A DNA stretch of 64,000 nucleotides from CATQHL01 sp965242895 (GCA_965242895.1 OZ251507.1:2418001-2482000); one strand, 5' to 3'. Shown: positions 16,519 through 30,499, numbered from the stretch's first letter. Made by a program: numbers and translations. Notes: generated by a model not told the origin, from the sequence alone.

Positions 16519-17589
16519 ATGAGGGCATTGCAGCTCATGGGGCGGGGAAACTTCAAACTGGCGGACGTTCAGAAGCCCGAACGTCCGCAGAATTGGGCGC
16601 TCATCCGAAACGTCGCTTCAGCGGCGGGTCTTTTTCATGCTCAGATGGCAGACGGGATGCTGGACACGAAGGGTTTCCCGAGGGTTCTGGGGCACGAAAT
16701 CGTCGGAGAAGTCGTAGAGGCGCCTTCGGCGGCCAGCCCTCCGTCCGGTGCGCTGGTGGTGGCCGACGCCGTGGTGGGATGCGGGGTGTGCGAGTGGTGC
16801 ATAAGGGGTGAGGAAAGCATCTGCCCTTGGATGCGCCACCTCGGGATAGACCTCGACGGAGGTTTCGCCGACTACTCGGTGGTTCCCGAATCTAACATTT
16901 TCCCCCTGCCGGAGGACGCTCCGATCACCGAGGCGCCGATGCTGGGCTCGGCGCTTCCATGCGCGGTGCATGCCGTCGCAAGATCGGGGATAGAGGGCGG
17001 CTCGCGGGTAGTGGTCAGCGGCGCAGGCAGCATCGGTTTCACCATCTGTCAGGTGGCGCGCGCCTTCGGCGCCGCTCGTCTAGTAGTCGCCGACGTGGTA
17101 GAGGAGCACCTTCAGGCGGTGCAGCCCTGGGCAGACTCAGTGGTCAACGTTTCCTCGCTGAGCCCCTCGGAGGCAGCCGAGTCCCTGCGCGACGCTCTGG
17201 GCTCGCCGCACGGAGCGGACGTGGCCATCGAAGCAGCCGGGCAGGTGCCCAGCGTGGAGACGGCGGTGAAGATCGTGCGTCCGGGCGGCTTGGTGTTGTT
17301 GATGGGTATCTGCGACGGCGCCGCAGGCCTCCAATTCGAAAGCTATTTAGCCGACTTCCTCCGGCGCGAGGTGAAGTTGGTCACGACCTTCGGTTTCACC
17401 CGCAAGGACTTTCTGGTGGGGAACGCCCTCTACGCCGCCGGACGTCTGGATCTGAGCCGCCTAGTGGGGGAGACGCTGAAGTTGGAGGAGGTGCCGCAGA
17501 AGCTGGAGAGCATCGCGAGTCACGGCACCGGAGGTAAGCGCTACCTCGTTGACATCGCCCTAGAACGAGTTTCTCGAACGCCTACTTGA
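16519..17589 (+). CDS. Zinc-type medium-chain alcohol dehydrogenase family protein, catalytic Cys absent
   Basis: 356 residues. The structural-zinc Cys set is complete (CGVCEWCIRGEESIC), the GHE catalytic motif is present (RVLGHEIVGEV), and the Rossmann motif is VVSGAGSIGFTICQ. The first catalytic zinc ligand, normally Cys in GxCGTD, is missing: the segment reads VASAAGLFHAQM. Zinc binding at the active site may therefore be altered. Starts at ATG 16519. Role unknown; probably an alcohol/polyol step. Confidence 0.88.
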   Translation: MRALQLMGRGNFKLADVQKPERPQNWALIRNVASAAGLFHAQMADGMLDTKGFPRVLGHEIVGEVVEAPSAASPPSGALVVADAVVGCGVCEWCIRGEESICPWMRHLGIDLDGGFADYSVVPESNIFPLPEDAPITEAPMLGSALPCAVHAVARSGIEGGSRVVVSGAGSIGFTICQVARAFGAARLVVADVVEEHLQAVQPWADSVVNVSSLSPSEAAESLRDALGSPHGADVAIEAAGQVPSVETAVKIVRPGGLVLLMGICDGAAGLQFESYLADFLRREVKLVTTFGFTRKDFLVGNALYAAGRLDLSRLVGETLKLEEVPQKLESIASHGTGGKRYLVDIALERVSRTPT

Positions 17590-17700
17590 ACAAGGCCTGC
17601 TAGATAAGGCCTACTTGAACAAGGCTGACCGGCCTCCGCCTCTTCGCCCTGTTCCTTCGCACTCGCCCTGCTCCTTCGCCCTGCTCCTTCGCTGTCAAAG
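17590..17700 (+). repeat. Short direct repeats after the dehydrogenase gene
   Basis: CCTACTTGAACAAGGC occurs twice (about 17580-17597 and 17610-17627), followed by TTCGCCCTGCTCC copies. Noncoding, between convergent genes. Confidence 0.6.
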
Positions 17701-17738
17701 CGTCGGCGCCGCTGCGGTGCCTGCCGCCGCCAAGTCGT

Positions 17739-18464
17739 TCAGCCCGCTAGCCAGCCGCCGTCAACCGGCACGAAAGCCCCAGTCATGAAACTCGACGCCT
17801 CAGATGTCAGAAATTCAGCCACCTCCGCGATCTCCGCAGGATCGGCAGGGCGGTCGAGAGGGGTGCGTCGCATCAACACGGCGCGGCGCTCCGGGTCAGC
17901 GAGGCTGTTAGCGCTCATAGGCGTCTGGACAACGCCCGGCCCGATGACGTTGACACGTATCCCGTAGGCGGACAGGTCTAGGGCAAGCGCTCGACCGAGC
18001 ATCAGCACGCCTCCCTTGGATGCGGCGTAGGAAGTAGACCCAGACAGCGCCACCTGAGAGATAATCGATCCGATCAGAACGATCGCTCCGCCCCCATTCT
18101 TGCTCATAGCCCTTGCTGCCCTCTGAGCTGTGAGGAACGAACCGGTCAGGTTTACCTCCACCACTCGCCTGAAGTCTTCTAGGTTGATCTCGAGAGGGTC
18201 GCCAAAGTTCTCGATGCCAGCGCAGGCGACCGCCGCGTCGAGTCCGCCCCACCGCTCAAGGGCGGCGGCAACCATGGCGTCGCAGTCTTCTTCGGAAGTT
18301 ACGTCGGCGGTAAAGTGGACTGCCCTGGGAATTTCCGCCGCGACAGCCGCCGCCCTTTCGGTGTCGAGGTCTACGCAAAGCACGCTGTCGCCCCGTCTTC
18401 CTAACCGCCGCGCCGTTGCCGCGCCGATTCCCGATCCTGCTCCCGTGACTATGCTTACGCTCAT
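17739..18464 (-). CDS. SDR family NAD(P)-dependent oxidoreductase
   Basis: 241 residues, classical SDR: TGAGSGIGAATARRL, CAGIENFGD, catalytic Ser in LIGSI, YAASKGG, and a final TGAFVPVDGGWLAG. Starts at ATG 18464 on the minus strand, pointing away from the rRNA operon. Distinct from the SDR near 9.7-10.4 kb. Substrate unknown. Confidence 0.93.
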   Translation of the reverse strand: MSVSIVTGAGSGIGAATARRLGRRGDSVLCVDLDTERAAAVAAEIPRAVHFTADVTSEEDCDAMVAAALERWGGLDAAVACAGIENFGDPLEINLEDFRRVVEVNLTGSFLTAQRAARAMSKNGGGAIVLIGSIISQVALSGSTSYAASKGGVLMLGRALALDLSAYGIRVNVIGPGVVQTPMSANSLADPERRAVLMRRTPLDRPADPAEIAEVAEFLTSEASSFMTGAFVPVDGGWLAG

Positions 18465-18913
18465 GCGGATACTCTAGAGGCCGCCATTCATGAATCTGTT
18501 CGGAAAATCCGTTAACTGAGCAAGCATTCCGCTAAACTCCTAGATTCCGTGTGCCGGCAGGTTGTTATTCGGTTAACGATCCGCTAGATTACTTGTCAAC
18601 TTCGGAAAGGACTTCCCGCGAAGCGCTTGTTTCGCAAGCGGAGTCCAAAAACCGAAGAGGTGCTAATGGCGCGTAGGCAGTTCTGAGACGGACTGTCGCA
18701 GCGCCGCGTAATGCAGCGCTCCTTGAAAACGGAAGAGAAGACGCAAATGCCAGTGTGGGCGGATGCATCGGAATCCTTGTTCCGACGCGTCCGACCCGTA
18801 ATTTTTGGATTGTTGGATCGGGTTCAGGCCCGAATCCGGCTCTCTACCGAGACCGTCAAGGATTATGCGGGATCGGTGCGCTTCGAAAGGCGGCGGCTAC
18901 GGTACTCGTACCT

Positions 18914-18930
<17 letters not shown>
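18465..18930 (+). other. rRNA operon promoter and leader region
   Basis: No protein gene is supported here. It holds a good promoter (18562-18590), an echo of it with TAAACT at 18532-18537, a hairpin (GGACT 18609-18613 with AGTCC 18642-18646 around CGCTTG 18624-18629 with CAAGCG 18635-18640), and the 5' arm of the 16S processing stem. Confidence 0.7.
18562..18590 (+). promoter_or_regulatory. Probable rRNA operon promoter
   Basis: TTGTTA (18562-18567) and TAGATT (18585-18590) with an ideal 17-base spacer, about 340 bases before the 16S gene, in the only AT-richer stretch around. Confidence 0.55.
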
Positions 18931-23915
<4,985 letters not shown>

Positions 23916-23970
23916 AGACACCTTAGGAACCCCTTGCGGATTATTGAGGCGAATCGGTAAGCCAGTTTTT

Positions 23971-24085
<115 letters not shown>

Positions 24086-24094
24086 TTCTTTTCC

Positions 24095-24134
24095 AGGGGT
24101 CTTTGAGTTTCGGGTAGTGAGCTCAGAGACCCCT
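24095..24134 (+). terminator. Hairpin after 5S, candidate rRNA operon terminator
   Basis: AGGGGTCTTTGAG (24095-24107) pairs with CTCAGAGACCCCT (24122-24134) along 13 bases with one G-T pair, ten bases after 5S. No T run follows, so it may need extra factors; a pyrimidine-rich tract follows. Confidence 0.6.
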
Positions 24135-24300
24135 GACCTTCCGGCGTCTGCTTCCCCCTTGCTCCCCCTGGTTCTGGCTTCCCCTGCTTCCTGTTCCTGT
24201 TTCCGGCTTCCTGCTTCCTCGGCTTCTGCTGCTCCTGGCTTCCCCTGCTCTCGGCTTCCCTCTTCCCTTGCTCCTGGCTTCCCCTGCTTCTGCTTCTGCA
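24135..24300 (+). repeat. Pyrimidine-rich degenerate repeat tract
   Basis: Repeats of the type GGCTTCCCCTGCTTCC run for about 160 bases downstream of the rRNA operon. On the other strand it is a purine tract coding REPRE/GSQEQ-like nonsense. No gene is supported. Confidence 0.75.
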
Positions 24301-24345
24301 GTGCCTCAGTTCATCGGAATTTGCCCGACTAGCATGATTGCCTAG

Positions 24346-25029
24346 GTGAGCAAATCCAAGGGAGACCACGTCGAGAAAGCCAAAGCCGGAGGAGATGAGG
24401 CTGACTCCGAACTTCGGGCCGTGCTGGTCAAGAAGTTGGGCCAGCGCAAGGGTAACTGGGCGGCAGATAGGGTTTCGAGCGCCGCCGATGCATTTGACGA
24501 AGATCGTCACTTCGAAGCCTTGAGCCTGCTCAAGCCCGTGATGGACACGTCGGCGCGCGAATGTGCCGAGATTCGGGAACTCTTCGGGCTGATCCGCTAC
24601 AGACTCGGACACTGGAGGTCGGCTGTTCGGGAACTCGAGGCGTTCGAGGCGCAGACGAAAACCTTTGAGCAGCACCCCGTCTTGGCCGACTGCCACCGAG
24701 CGATGCAGCACTGGCGCAAGGTAGACGACCTCTGGCGGGAAATGTGCGGAGTTCCTCTGCCCGACGGCCTCCTCACGGAGGGGCGCATCGTAGCGGCAGG
24801 CGCCTTGGCCGACCAGGGAAGGCTGGCAGAGGCGGCGTCGCTTCTCAAGGACGGATGGAAGCCGCCCAAGCATCCCGAGGAGCATCATCTGCGCCGCGCC
24901 TACGTCTTGGCCGACCTCTACGAGCAGGCAGGCAACTTTGTTGCGGCGCGTCGTCTGTTCGTCTGGATCGAGGAGTGTTCCCCGGGCTTCGTGGACGCCG
25001 CCCAGCGCGCCGAGGTTGTCGACGGGTGA
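24346..25029 (+). CDS. Helical-repeat (TPR-like) protein of unknown function
   Basis: 227 residues from GTG 24346. After a charged N-terminal 25 residues come paired amphipathic helices in TPR style: AADAFDEDRHFEALSLLKPV, CAEIRELFGLIRYRLGHW, AAGALADQGRLAEAASLLKD and AYVLADLYEQAGNFVAARRL. No enzymatic motif is seen, so it is probably a protein-protein interaction scaffold. No partner is evident from the neighbours (rRNA operon before, aldolase after). Confidence 0.8.
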   Translation: MSKSKGDHVEKAKAGGDEADSELRAVLVKKLGQRKGNWAADRVSSAADAFDEDRHFEALSLLKPVMDTSARECAEIRELFGLIRYRLGHWRSAVRELEAFEAQTKTFEQHPVLADCHRAMQHWRKVDDLWREMCGVPLPDGLLTEGRIVAAGALADQGRLAEAASLLKDGWKPPKHPEEHHLRRAYVLADLYEQAGNFVAARRLFVWIEECSPGFVDAAQRAEVVDG

Positions 25030-25221
25030 CCCTGCAGGAGTTCTCCGCTAGGTAGTGTCATGTATGAACAGCGCCTGCCGCAGGCCGCCCAGGGACGTGT
25101 CGGCCAGGACGCAATGCCGAAGACGGAGACGATCCCGTAGGTTGAGCAACGCCGACGAACGGCCAGGCAGGGTTCGAGATGAGACAGGGTTCGCAACAAG
25201 AATCATCAGGAGGAGACGACA
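25030..25221 (+). other. Spacer before aldolase gene
   Basis: Nothing recognisable apart from a strong ribosome site AGGAGGAGAC (from about 25208) ahead of GTG 25222. Confidence 0.5.
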
Positions 25222-26274
25222 GTGGATACAGCCGGAGTACTAGGCGAAGACGAAGCTAGATATTTACTGGGGCACGACTGCAAAGGAGTCCGCAAGGGCG
25301 ACCTGCATCTCCCTGGCGCCGATTTCGTGGATCGCGTCTACGCGTCAAGCCATCGACGCCCGCAGGTTCTGCGGAATTTGCAGTCTCTCTTCGACCACGG
25401 GCGCTTAGCCGGCACCGGGTACGTGTCAATCCTGCCTGTCGATCAGGGCGTGGAGCACTCGGCAGCGGCATCCTTTGCGCCCAATCCGGCCTACCTCGAC
25501 CCTGAAAACATCGTCCGCCTGGCGGTCGAGGGCGGATGCAACGCAGTGGCCTCCACGTTCGGAGTGCTCGGCTCCGTCTCTCGGCGTTGGGCGCACCGAA
25601 TTCCTTTCATCGTGAAGTTCAACCACAACGAACTCATGAGCTATCCCAACTCGTTCGATCAGACTTTCTTCGGCGGTGTCGAGGAAGCCTATGAGCTGGG
25701 TGCCGCCGGGGTAGGGGCCACCATCTACTTCGGCTCGCCCGAGTCGCGCCGTCAGATCACGGAGGTCGCCGAGGCCTTCGAGCGCGCTCACCAGCTAGGG
25801 ATGTTCTGCGTGCTCTGGTGCTACCTCCGCAACAGCGCATTCAAGACGCCCGAAGCCGACTATCACGCAGCCGCCGACCTGACCGCTCAAGCCAACCATC
25901 TTGGGGTAACCATCTCGCCCGACATCGTGAAGCAGAAACTGCCCGAGAACAACGGCGGCTTCGGAGCCGTCGGGTTCGGCAAGACCAGCCCTCTGCTCTA
26001 CGACGGATTGATCAGCGATCATCCCGTCGACCTGACCCGCTGGCAGGTGGCCAATTGCTACATGGGGCGTGTCGGGTTGATCAATTCGGGCGGAGCTAGT
26101 TCAGGCGCAAGCGACCTGCGCGACGCCGTTCGCACCGCCGTGATCAACAAGCGGGCGGGCGGGGTCGGACTAATCAGCGGGCGCAAGGCCTTCCAGCGCC
26201 CCATGGCGGAGGGCGTGGAGCTGCTCACCGCCATACAGGACGTCTATCTCGACGAGGAGATCACGGTGGCCTGA
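25222..26274 (+). CDS. Class I fructose-bisphosphate aldolase (DhnA/FbaB type)
   Basis: 350 residues from GTG 25222. Cleaves fructose 1,6-bisphosphate to two triose phosphates through a Lys Schiff base. Family blocks: ILPVDQGVEHS, NAVASTFGVLG, FIVKFNHNE, GVGATIYFGS and ISPDIVKQKLP with the probable catalytic Lys, and the phosphate loop near INSGGASSG. This archaeal/bacterial class I type is usual in Actinobacteria lacking or complementing the zinc class II enzyme. Confidence 0.93.
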   Translation: MDTAGVLGEDEARYLLGHDCKGVRKGDLHLPGADFVDRVYASSHRRPQVLRNLQSLFDHGRLAGTGYVSILPVDQGVEHSAAASFAPNPAYLDPENIVRLAVEGGCNAVASTFGVLGSVSRRWAHRIPFIVKFNHNELMSYPNSFDQTFFGGVEEAYELGAAGVGATIYFGSPESRRQITEVAEAFERAHQLGMFCVLWCYLRNSAFKTPEADYHAAADLTAQANHLGVTISPDIVKQKLPENNGGFGAVGFGKTSPLLYDGLISDHPVDLTRWQVANCYMGRVGLINSGGASSGASDLRDAVRTAVINKRAGGVGLISGRKAFQRPMAEGVELLTAIQDVYLDEEITVA

Positions 26275-26530
26275 GCGCCTAAGTGTCTGACGCCGCCTGC
26301 CCCCGGCCCCCGGCCCGCGGAGTGCGGCCCCCGGCCCGCGGCCAGCGAAGTGCGAAGGGGAGACCGATAGGCGGAAAGATCGGTGAATAATCGCGGTATT
26401 CTGTGCGTTGGCTATTAGATTAGAGGGTGGTGCAACACCACTTCGTCAGAGCAGAAGTCGCCGCGGGCGTGCAGCAGTTTCTGTTTCGTTTCGGTTTTGC
26501 CGCTCGGCGCGGCGCAGAATGAGAGTTTGA
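26275..26530 (+). other. Spacer between aldolase and 2-oxoacid oxidoreductase genes
   Basis: Holds a GGCCCCCGGCCCGCGG direct repeat (about 26301-26342) and an AT-richer stretch at 26385-26425 that may carry the korAB promoter. No gene is supported. Confidence 0.45.
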
Positions 26531-28429
26531 GTGACTGATACTGCTACTAAACAGGGCGCCTCTCCCGAAATTCGGGAAGTGGATCGCTTGGTCGTCCGGT
26601 TCGCCGGCGACTCCGGCGACGGCATGCAGCTCACGGGCGACAGGTTCACCAACGCCAGCGCCGTACTGGGAAATGACCTGGCCACGCTGCCCGATTTCCC
26701 TGCGGAGATACGCGCCCCCGCCGGCACTCTGCACGGAGTTTCCGCGTTCCAGGTGCAGGTGAGCAGCGAAGACATCAGCACCCCGGGCGACGCCCCCAAC
26801 GTGCTGGTGGTGATGAATCCTGCCGCTCTCCGCAGCGAGTTGGGCCGCCTGGAGATTGGCGGCACGGTCATCATCAACTCCGACTCCTTCGACGAACGCC
26901 ACCTCGATAAGGCAGGATATGAGTCCAACCCTCTGGAAGACGGCACTCTGAGCAGGTACACCGCTTACCAGGTGCCTATGACCTCTCTTACCAAGGAAGT
27001 CTGCAAAGAACTGGGCGTGAAGCCGCGTGACGCCGCCCGCAGCAAGAACTTCTTCGCCCTCGGCGTGGTGAGTTGGATGTTCGGACGCCCTGTCGAGCCG
27101 ACCCTGCAGTGGATTAAGGTCAAGTTCGGTCGTCAAGAGAAGGTGGCTGCCGCCAACACGGCAGCCTTCAACGCTGGCCACGCCTTCGGCGAGACGACGG
27201 AGATGTTTCACTCCACCTACCGGGTGCCCCCAGCCAAACTGCCTCAGGGTACCTACACGAGCATCAACGGCAACACCGCCCTTTCCTGGGGTCTGCTGGC
27301 CGCCGCGCAGTCTGCCAAGCTTCCCCTCTTCCTGGCCTCATACCCCATTACCCCCGCAACCGACATTCTGCACGAACTCTCCGGGCGCAAGAACTTCGGC
27401 GTCCGCACATTCCAGGCGGAAGACGAGATTGCCGCAGTCTGCACCGCCATAGGCGCCTCTTTCGGAGGTCACATAGGAGTCACGACGACCAGCGGCCCTG
27501 GCCTGGCGCTCAAGGGAGAGGCCATCGGTCTGGCCTTGAACATCGAACTGCCTCTCGTAGTAATAGACATTCAGAGGGGAGGCCCCTCCACTGGTCTGCC
27601 CACCAAGACGGAAGCCTCCGACCTCAACATCGCTCTCTACGGGCGGCACGGAGAGGCGCCGCTGCCTATCGTCGCCTCCTACACCCCCTCCCAGTGCTTC
27701 TTCGCCGCCATCGAAGCTGTCCGCATCGCTCTGAAGTACCGCACCCCCGTGATACTTCTCTCCGACGGCTACCTGGGCAACGGATCGGAGCCCTGGAAGA
27801 TCCCCAGCAGCGACGACCTCCCCGACATAAGCGTGGAGTTCGCAACAGAGGAGGGAATGTTGAACGGGTCAGGCCCAGAGGATTCCTCTTCCAACATTCG
27901 CCCGTACAGGCGCGACCCCGAGACCTTGGCGCGCCCCTGGATCGTCCCTGGCACTCCTGGGCTGATGCATCGCGTCGGCGGTCTGGAGAAGGAGGACGTG
28001 ACCGGGAACATCTCCTACGACCCCGAAAACCACGAACGCATGACGCATCTGCGTTCGGAAAAGGTGGCGCGCATAGCCAACGACATCCCGCCCACTCTTC
28101 TCGACGTTGGAGACGGCCAAGCCGACCTGCTCATGCTCACCTGGGGCTCCACCTGGGGCGCAGTCACCAGTGCCGTCAAGCGTGTGCGGGCCGCCGGACG
28201 CAAGGTAGATCACGCCCACGTCATCCATCTCAATCCTCTCCCTGCCGACCTTGAGTCCATTCTGAAGCGTTACGACAAGGTGCTGCTCCCCGAAATGAAT
28301 CTGGGACAGATGGCAATGCTCGTCAGGGGCAAGTTTCTGGTCGACGTCCAGTCTCTCACCAAGGTTCAGGGCGTGCCGTTCACGGCTTCCGACATCACCG
28401 AAGCAATCAATGGAGCATTAGATGACTGA
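26531..28429 (+). CDS. korA: 2-oxoacid:ferredoxin oxidoreductase, fused gamma-alpha subunit
   Basis: 632 residues from GTG 26531. The N-terminal gamma domain (VVRFAGDSGDGMQLTGDRF) is followed by the alpha/pyrimidine domain (ASYPITPATDILHELSG, VCTAIGASFGGHIGVTTTSG, RGGPSTGLPTK) and a C-terminal transketolase-like part. With the beta subunit it converts 2-oxoglutarate (or another 2-oxoacid) and CoA to acyl-CoA, CO2 and reduced ferredoxin. This two-gene layout matches actinobacterial KorAB. Overlaps korB by eight bases. Confidence 0.94.
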   Translation: MTDTATKQGASPEIREVDRLVVRFAGDSGDGMQLTGDRFTNASAVLGNDLATLPDFPAEIRAPAGTLHGVSAFQVQVSSEDISTPGDAPNVLVVMNPAALRSELGRLEIGGTVIINSDSFDERHLDKAGYESNPLEDGTLSRYTAYQVPMTSLTKEVCKELGVKPRDAARSKNFFALGVVSWMFGRPVEPTLQWIKVKFGRQEKVAAANTAAFNAGHAFGETTEMFHSTYRVPPAKLPQGTYTSINGNTALSWGLLAAAQSAKLPLFLASYPITPATDILHELSGRKNFGVRTFQAEDEIAAVCTAIGASFGGHIGVTTTSGPGLALKGEAIGLALNIELPLVVIDIQRGGPSTGLPTKTEASDLNIALYGRHGEAPLPIVASYTPSQCFFAAIEAVRIALKYRTPVILLSDGYLGNGSEPWKIPSSDDLPDISVEFATEEGMLNGSGPEDSSSNIRPYRRDPETLARPWIVPGTPGLMHRVGGLEKEDVTGNISYDPENHERMTHLRSEKVARIANDIPPTLLDVGDGQADLLMLTWGSTWGAVTSAVKRVRAAGRKVDHAHVIHLNPLPADLESILKRYDKVLLPEMNLGQMAMLVRGKFLVDVQSLTKVQGVPFTASDITEAINGALDD

Positions 28430-29444
28430 CACATCGGTTACCGTCACCACCAAAGCAGATTGGACCAGCGACCAGGAACCTCGCTGGTGCCCTGGCTGCG
28501 GCGACTACTCCATCCTCTCTGCTCTGCAGCTGCTCATGCCCAGCCTGGGGGTGCGCCGGGAGAACACGGTCTTCATTTCGGGGATCGGGTGCGCCGCACG
28601 CTTCCCCTACTACATGAACACCTACGGCATGCACGGCATCCACGGGCGCTCTCCCGCCCTAGCTACCGGTCTGGCCGTGTGCCGCCCCGACCTAGACGTC
28701 TGGGTGATAGGCGGCGACGGCGACATGCTCTCGATCGGCGGCAACCACCTGATCCACGCTCTGCGCCGCAACGTCAAGCTCAAGATACTGCTGTTCAACA
28801 ACCAGATATACGGCCTTACCAAGGGTCAGTGCTCGCCCACCAGCGAGATCGGAAAGATCACCAAGTCGACCCCCATGGGCTCCGTGGACGAGCCTCTGAA
28901 CCCCATGAGCATGGCGCTGGGCGCTGAGGCGACTTTCGCGGCGCGCACGCACGACATGGACAGGGCGCACATGCAGGAGATGTTCCGCCGCGCCTGGGAG
29001 CACGACGGGGCAGCCTTCGTGGAGGTCTACCAGAACTGCAACGTCTTCAACGACGGAGCGTTCGCCGCCATAACCAAGAAGGACAAGAGGAAGTCCATGC
29101 TCATCGACCTGGAACACGGCAAGCCCATCCGGTTCGGCGAGGAGGGGGAGCGCGGCTTGATGATGACCTCAGCAGGGGAACTCAAGATCGTAGAGGTGGC
29201 CGACGTGGGCGAGAAGAACATCGTCGTTCATGACGAGCGCTCTGACACTCCGTCTCTGGCGTTCGCCCTCTCGCGCCTGGCTACCGGTCCGTTCATGCCC
29301 ACTCCTATCGGGGTGTACCGGGCGGTGGAGAGCCCAGAGTACTCCGAGCAGGTGAGCCGGCAGTTGGCCTGGTCGCAGGAACTCAGCGGGCCGGGCGATC
29401 TGGAGGCCCTGCTCCACTCCCGCACTACTTGGGAAGTCGGCTGA
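28422..29444 (+). CDS. korB: 2-oxoacid:ferredoxin oxidoreductase, beta (TPP-binding) subunit
   Basis: 340 residues. Cluster/TPP entry motif RWCPGCGDYSI, GIGCAARFPYY with a further Cys, the TPP motif GGDGDMLSIGGNH ... FNNQIYGLTKGQ, and SPTSEIG. Pairs with the alpha subunit upstream, translationally coupled. The 2-oxoglutarate preference is inferred from the family. Confidence 0.94.
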   Translation: MTDTSVTVTTKADWTSDQEPRWCPGCGDYSILSALQLLMPSLGVRRENTVFISGIGCAARFPYYMNTYGMHGIHGRSPALATGLAVCRPDLDVWVIGGDGDMLSIGGNHLIHALRRNVKLKILLFNNQIYGLTKGQCSPTSEIGKITKSTPMGSVDEPLNPMSMALGAEATFAARTHDMDRAHMQEMFRRAWEHDGAAFVEVYQNCNVFNDGAFAAITKKDKRKSMLIDLEHGKPIRFGEEGERGLMMTSAGELKIVEVADVGEKNIVVHDERSDTPSLAFALSRLATGPFMPTPIGVYRAVESPEYSEQVSRQLAWSQELSGPGDLEALLHSRTTWEVG

Positions 29445-29491
29445 GCGAGCTTTCCGCCGCCGCTGCGGTTATTTGACGACCTGGGGCGGTC

Positions 29492-29506
29492 GGGGGGGGG
29501 GGGGGG
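29492..29506 (+). repeat. G15 homopolymer between korB and HAD gene
   Basis: Fifteen G in a row, 48 bases after the korB stop and 104 before the next ATG. Not in a supported reading frame. Confidence 0.95.
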
Positions 29507-29515
29507 TTCGGGGGC

Positions 29516-29607
29516 GCTCGAGGCGGGGATCGAAGGGCTCGAGGCGGGGATCGAAGGGCAGGCGTAAGGCAGGAAAATCGGCAGGGACAGGGCAGGAAAA
29601 TCCGCAG
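29516..29607 (+). repeat. Two tandem duplications ahead of HAD gene
   Basis: GCTCGAGGCGGGGATCGAAGG is present twice without mismatch (29516-29536, 29537-29557). A second near-perfect pair (GGCAGGAAAATCSGCAGGGA) runs to 29607, touching the next start codon. Confidence 0.9.
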
Positions 29608-29609
29608 GG

Positions 29610-30482
29610 ATGGAGCAGACCAACTGGGTCATTGACCTAGACGGGGTCATGTGGCTGGGAGACACACCAATCGACGGCTCAGCCGCTGCCGTCGACAGAC
29701 TCCTCGAGAGCGGGCGCAACGTGCTTTTCGTGACGAACATGTCCCGCTTGACGCTGCGCGATCAAACGGCCAAGCTCGCCCGATGCGGGTTGAGCCAACC
29801 TGTGAGGGTCATCACTTCGGCGGTGGCAGCCGCTTCTCTACTCGAGACGGGCGGGCGCGTCTTGGTATGCGGCGGCGAAGGGATCGTAGAGGCGGTGTCG
29901 GCAAGGGGCGCCGAAGCCGTGAGCGTCTTCAGTCCTGAATGCGAGGAGGCAGGCGAGCCCTACGACGCCGTAGTGGTGGGCATGGATTCGCGCTTCGACT
30001 ACGCCGCCTGCGGGCGGGCGATGAGGGCGGTGCGGGCAGGGGCTCGCCTCATCGGCACCAACCACGACCCCACGTTCCCCACCCCAGGAGGTTTGGAGGC
30101 CGGAGGCGGCGCAGTCCTAGCGGCCGTCGCTGCCGCAGCCGAGACGGAGGCGGTCATGGCAGGCAAACCGCACGCTCCCATGCGGGACTGCGTAATTGCC
30201 GAACTCTCGGGCGCATCCGGCGTCTCGGGCTCAGCGGGCTCATCTGAGGCATCCGGCGCGGCTGGCGCGGCGGGCGCGGCTGCTTTGGCTGCGGAAGGCG
30301 CTCTCCGCGACGGAATCCTGGTGGGAGACCGCCCCGACAGCGACGGGCTTTTCGCCAAGGCTCTGGGTCTGCCGTTCGCCCTTGTGCTCAGCGGCGTCAC
30401 GCCTGAGGGGGATGCCTCTGCCTCCGAGGCCGCCTTCGTGTCGCTGGATTTGGCGTCTCTGGTCGAGAAACTTCTGGGCTAA
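29610..30482 (+). CDS. HAD-IIA family hydrolase (NagD/phosphoglycolate phosphatase-like)
   Basis: 290 residues. The DxD nucleophile motif is at the N terminus (WVIDLDGVMWLGD), then VLFVTNMSRL, ALRDGILVGDRPDSDGLFAKALG with the late Asp pair, typical of the HAD-IIA phosphatases that act on small sugar or glycolytic side-product phosphates. A Gly/Ala/Ser-rich insert (about residues 198-225, GSAGSSEASGAAGAAGA) interrupts the C-terminal half. First gene of the tlyA-nadK-recN string. Confidence 0.9.
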   Translation: MEQTNWVIDLDGVMWLGDTPIDGSAAAVDRLLESGRNVLFVTNMSRLTLRDQTAKLARCGLSQPVRVITSAVAAASLLETGGRVLVCGGEGIVEAVSARGAEAVSVFSPECEEAGEPYDAVVVGMDSRFDYAACGRAMRAVRAGARLIGTNHDPTFPTPGGLEAGGGAVLAAVAAAAETEAVMAGKPHAPMRDCVIAELSGASGVSGSAGSSEASGAAGAAGAAALAAEGALRDGILVGDRPDSDGLFAKALGLPFALVLSGVTPEGDASASEAAFVSLDLASLVEKLLG

Positions 30483-30499
30483 TCTGCGGTCGGACAGCC

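Noticed and set aside
25055..25243. Small Arg-rich open frame before the aldolase gene
   Set aside because: No ribosome site, no domain, and it overlaps the aldolase start; judged noncoding.
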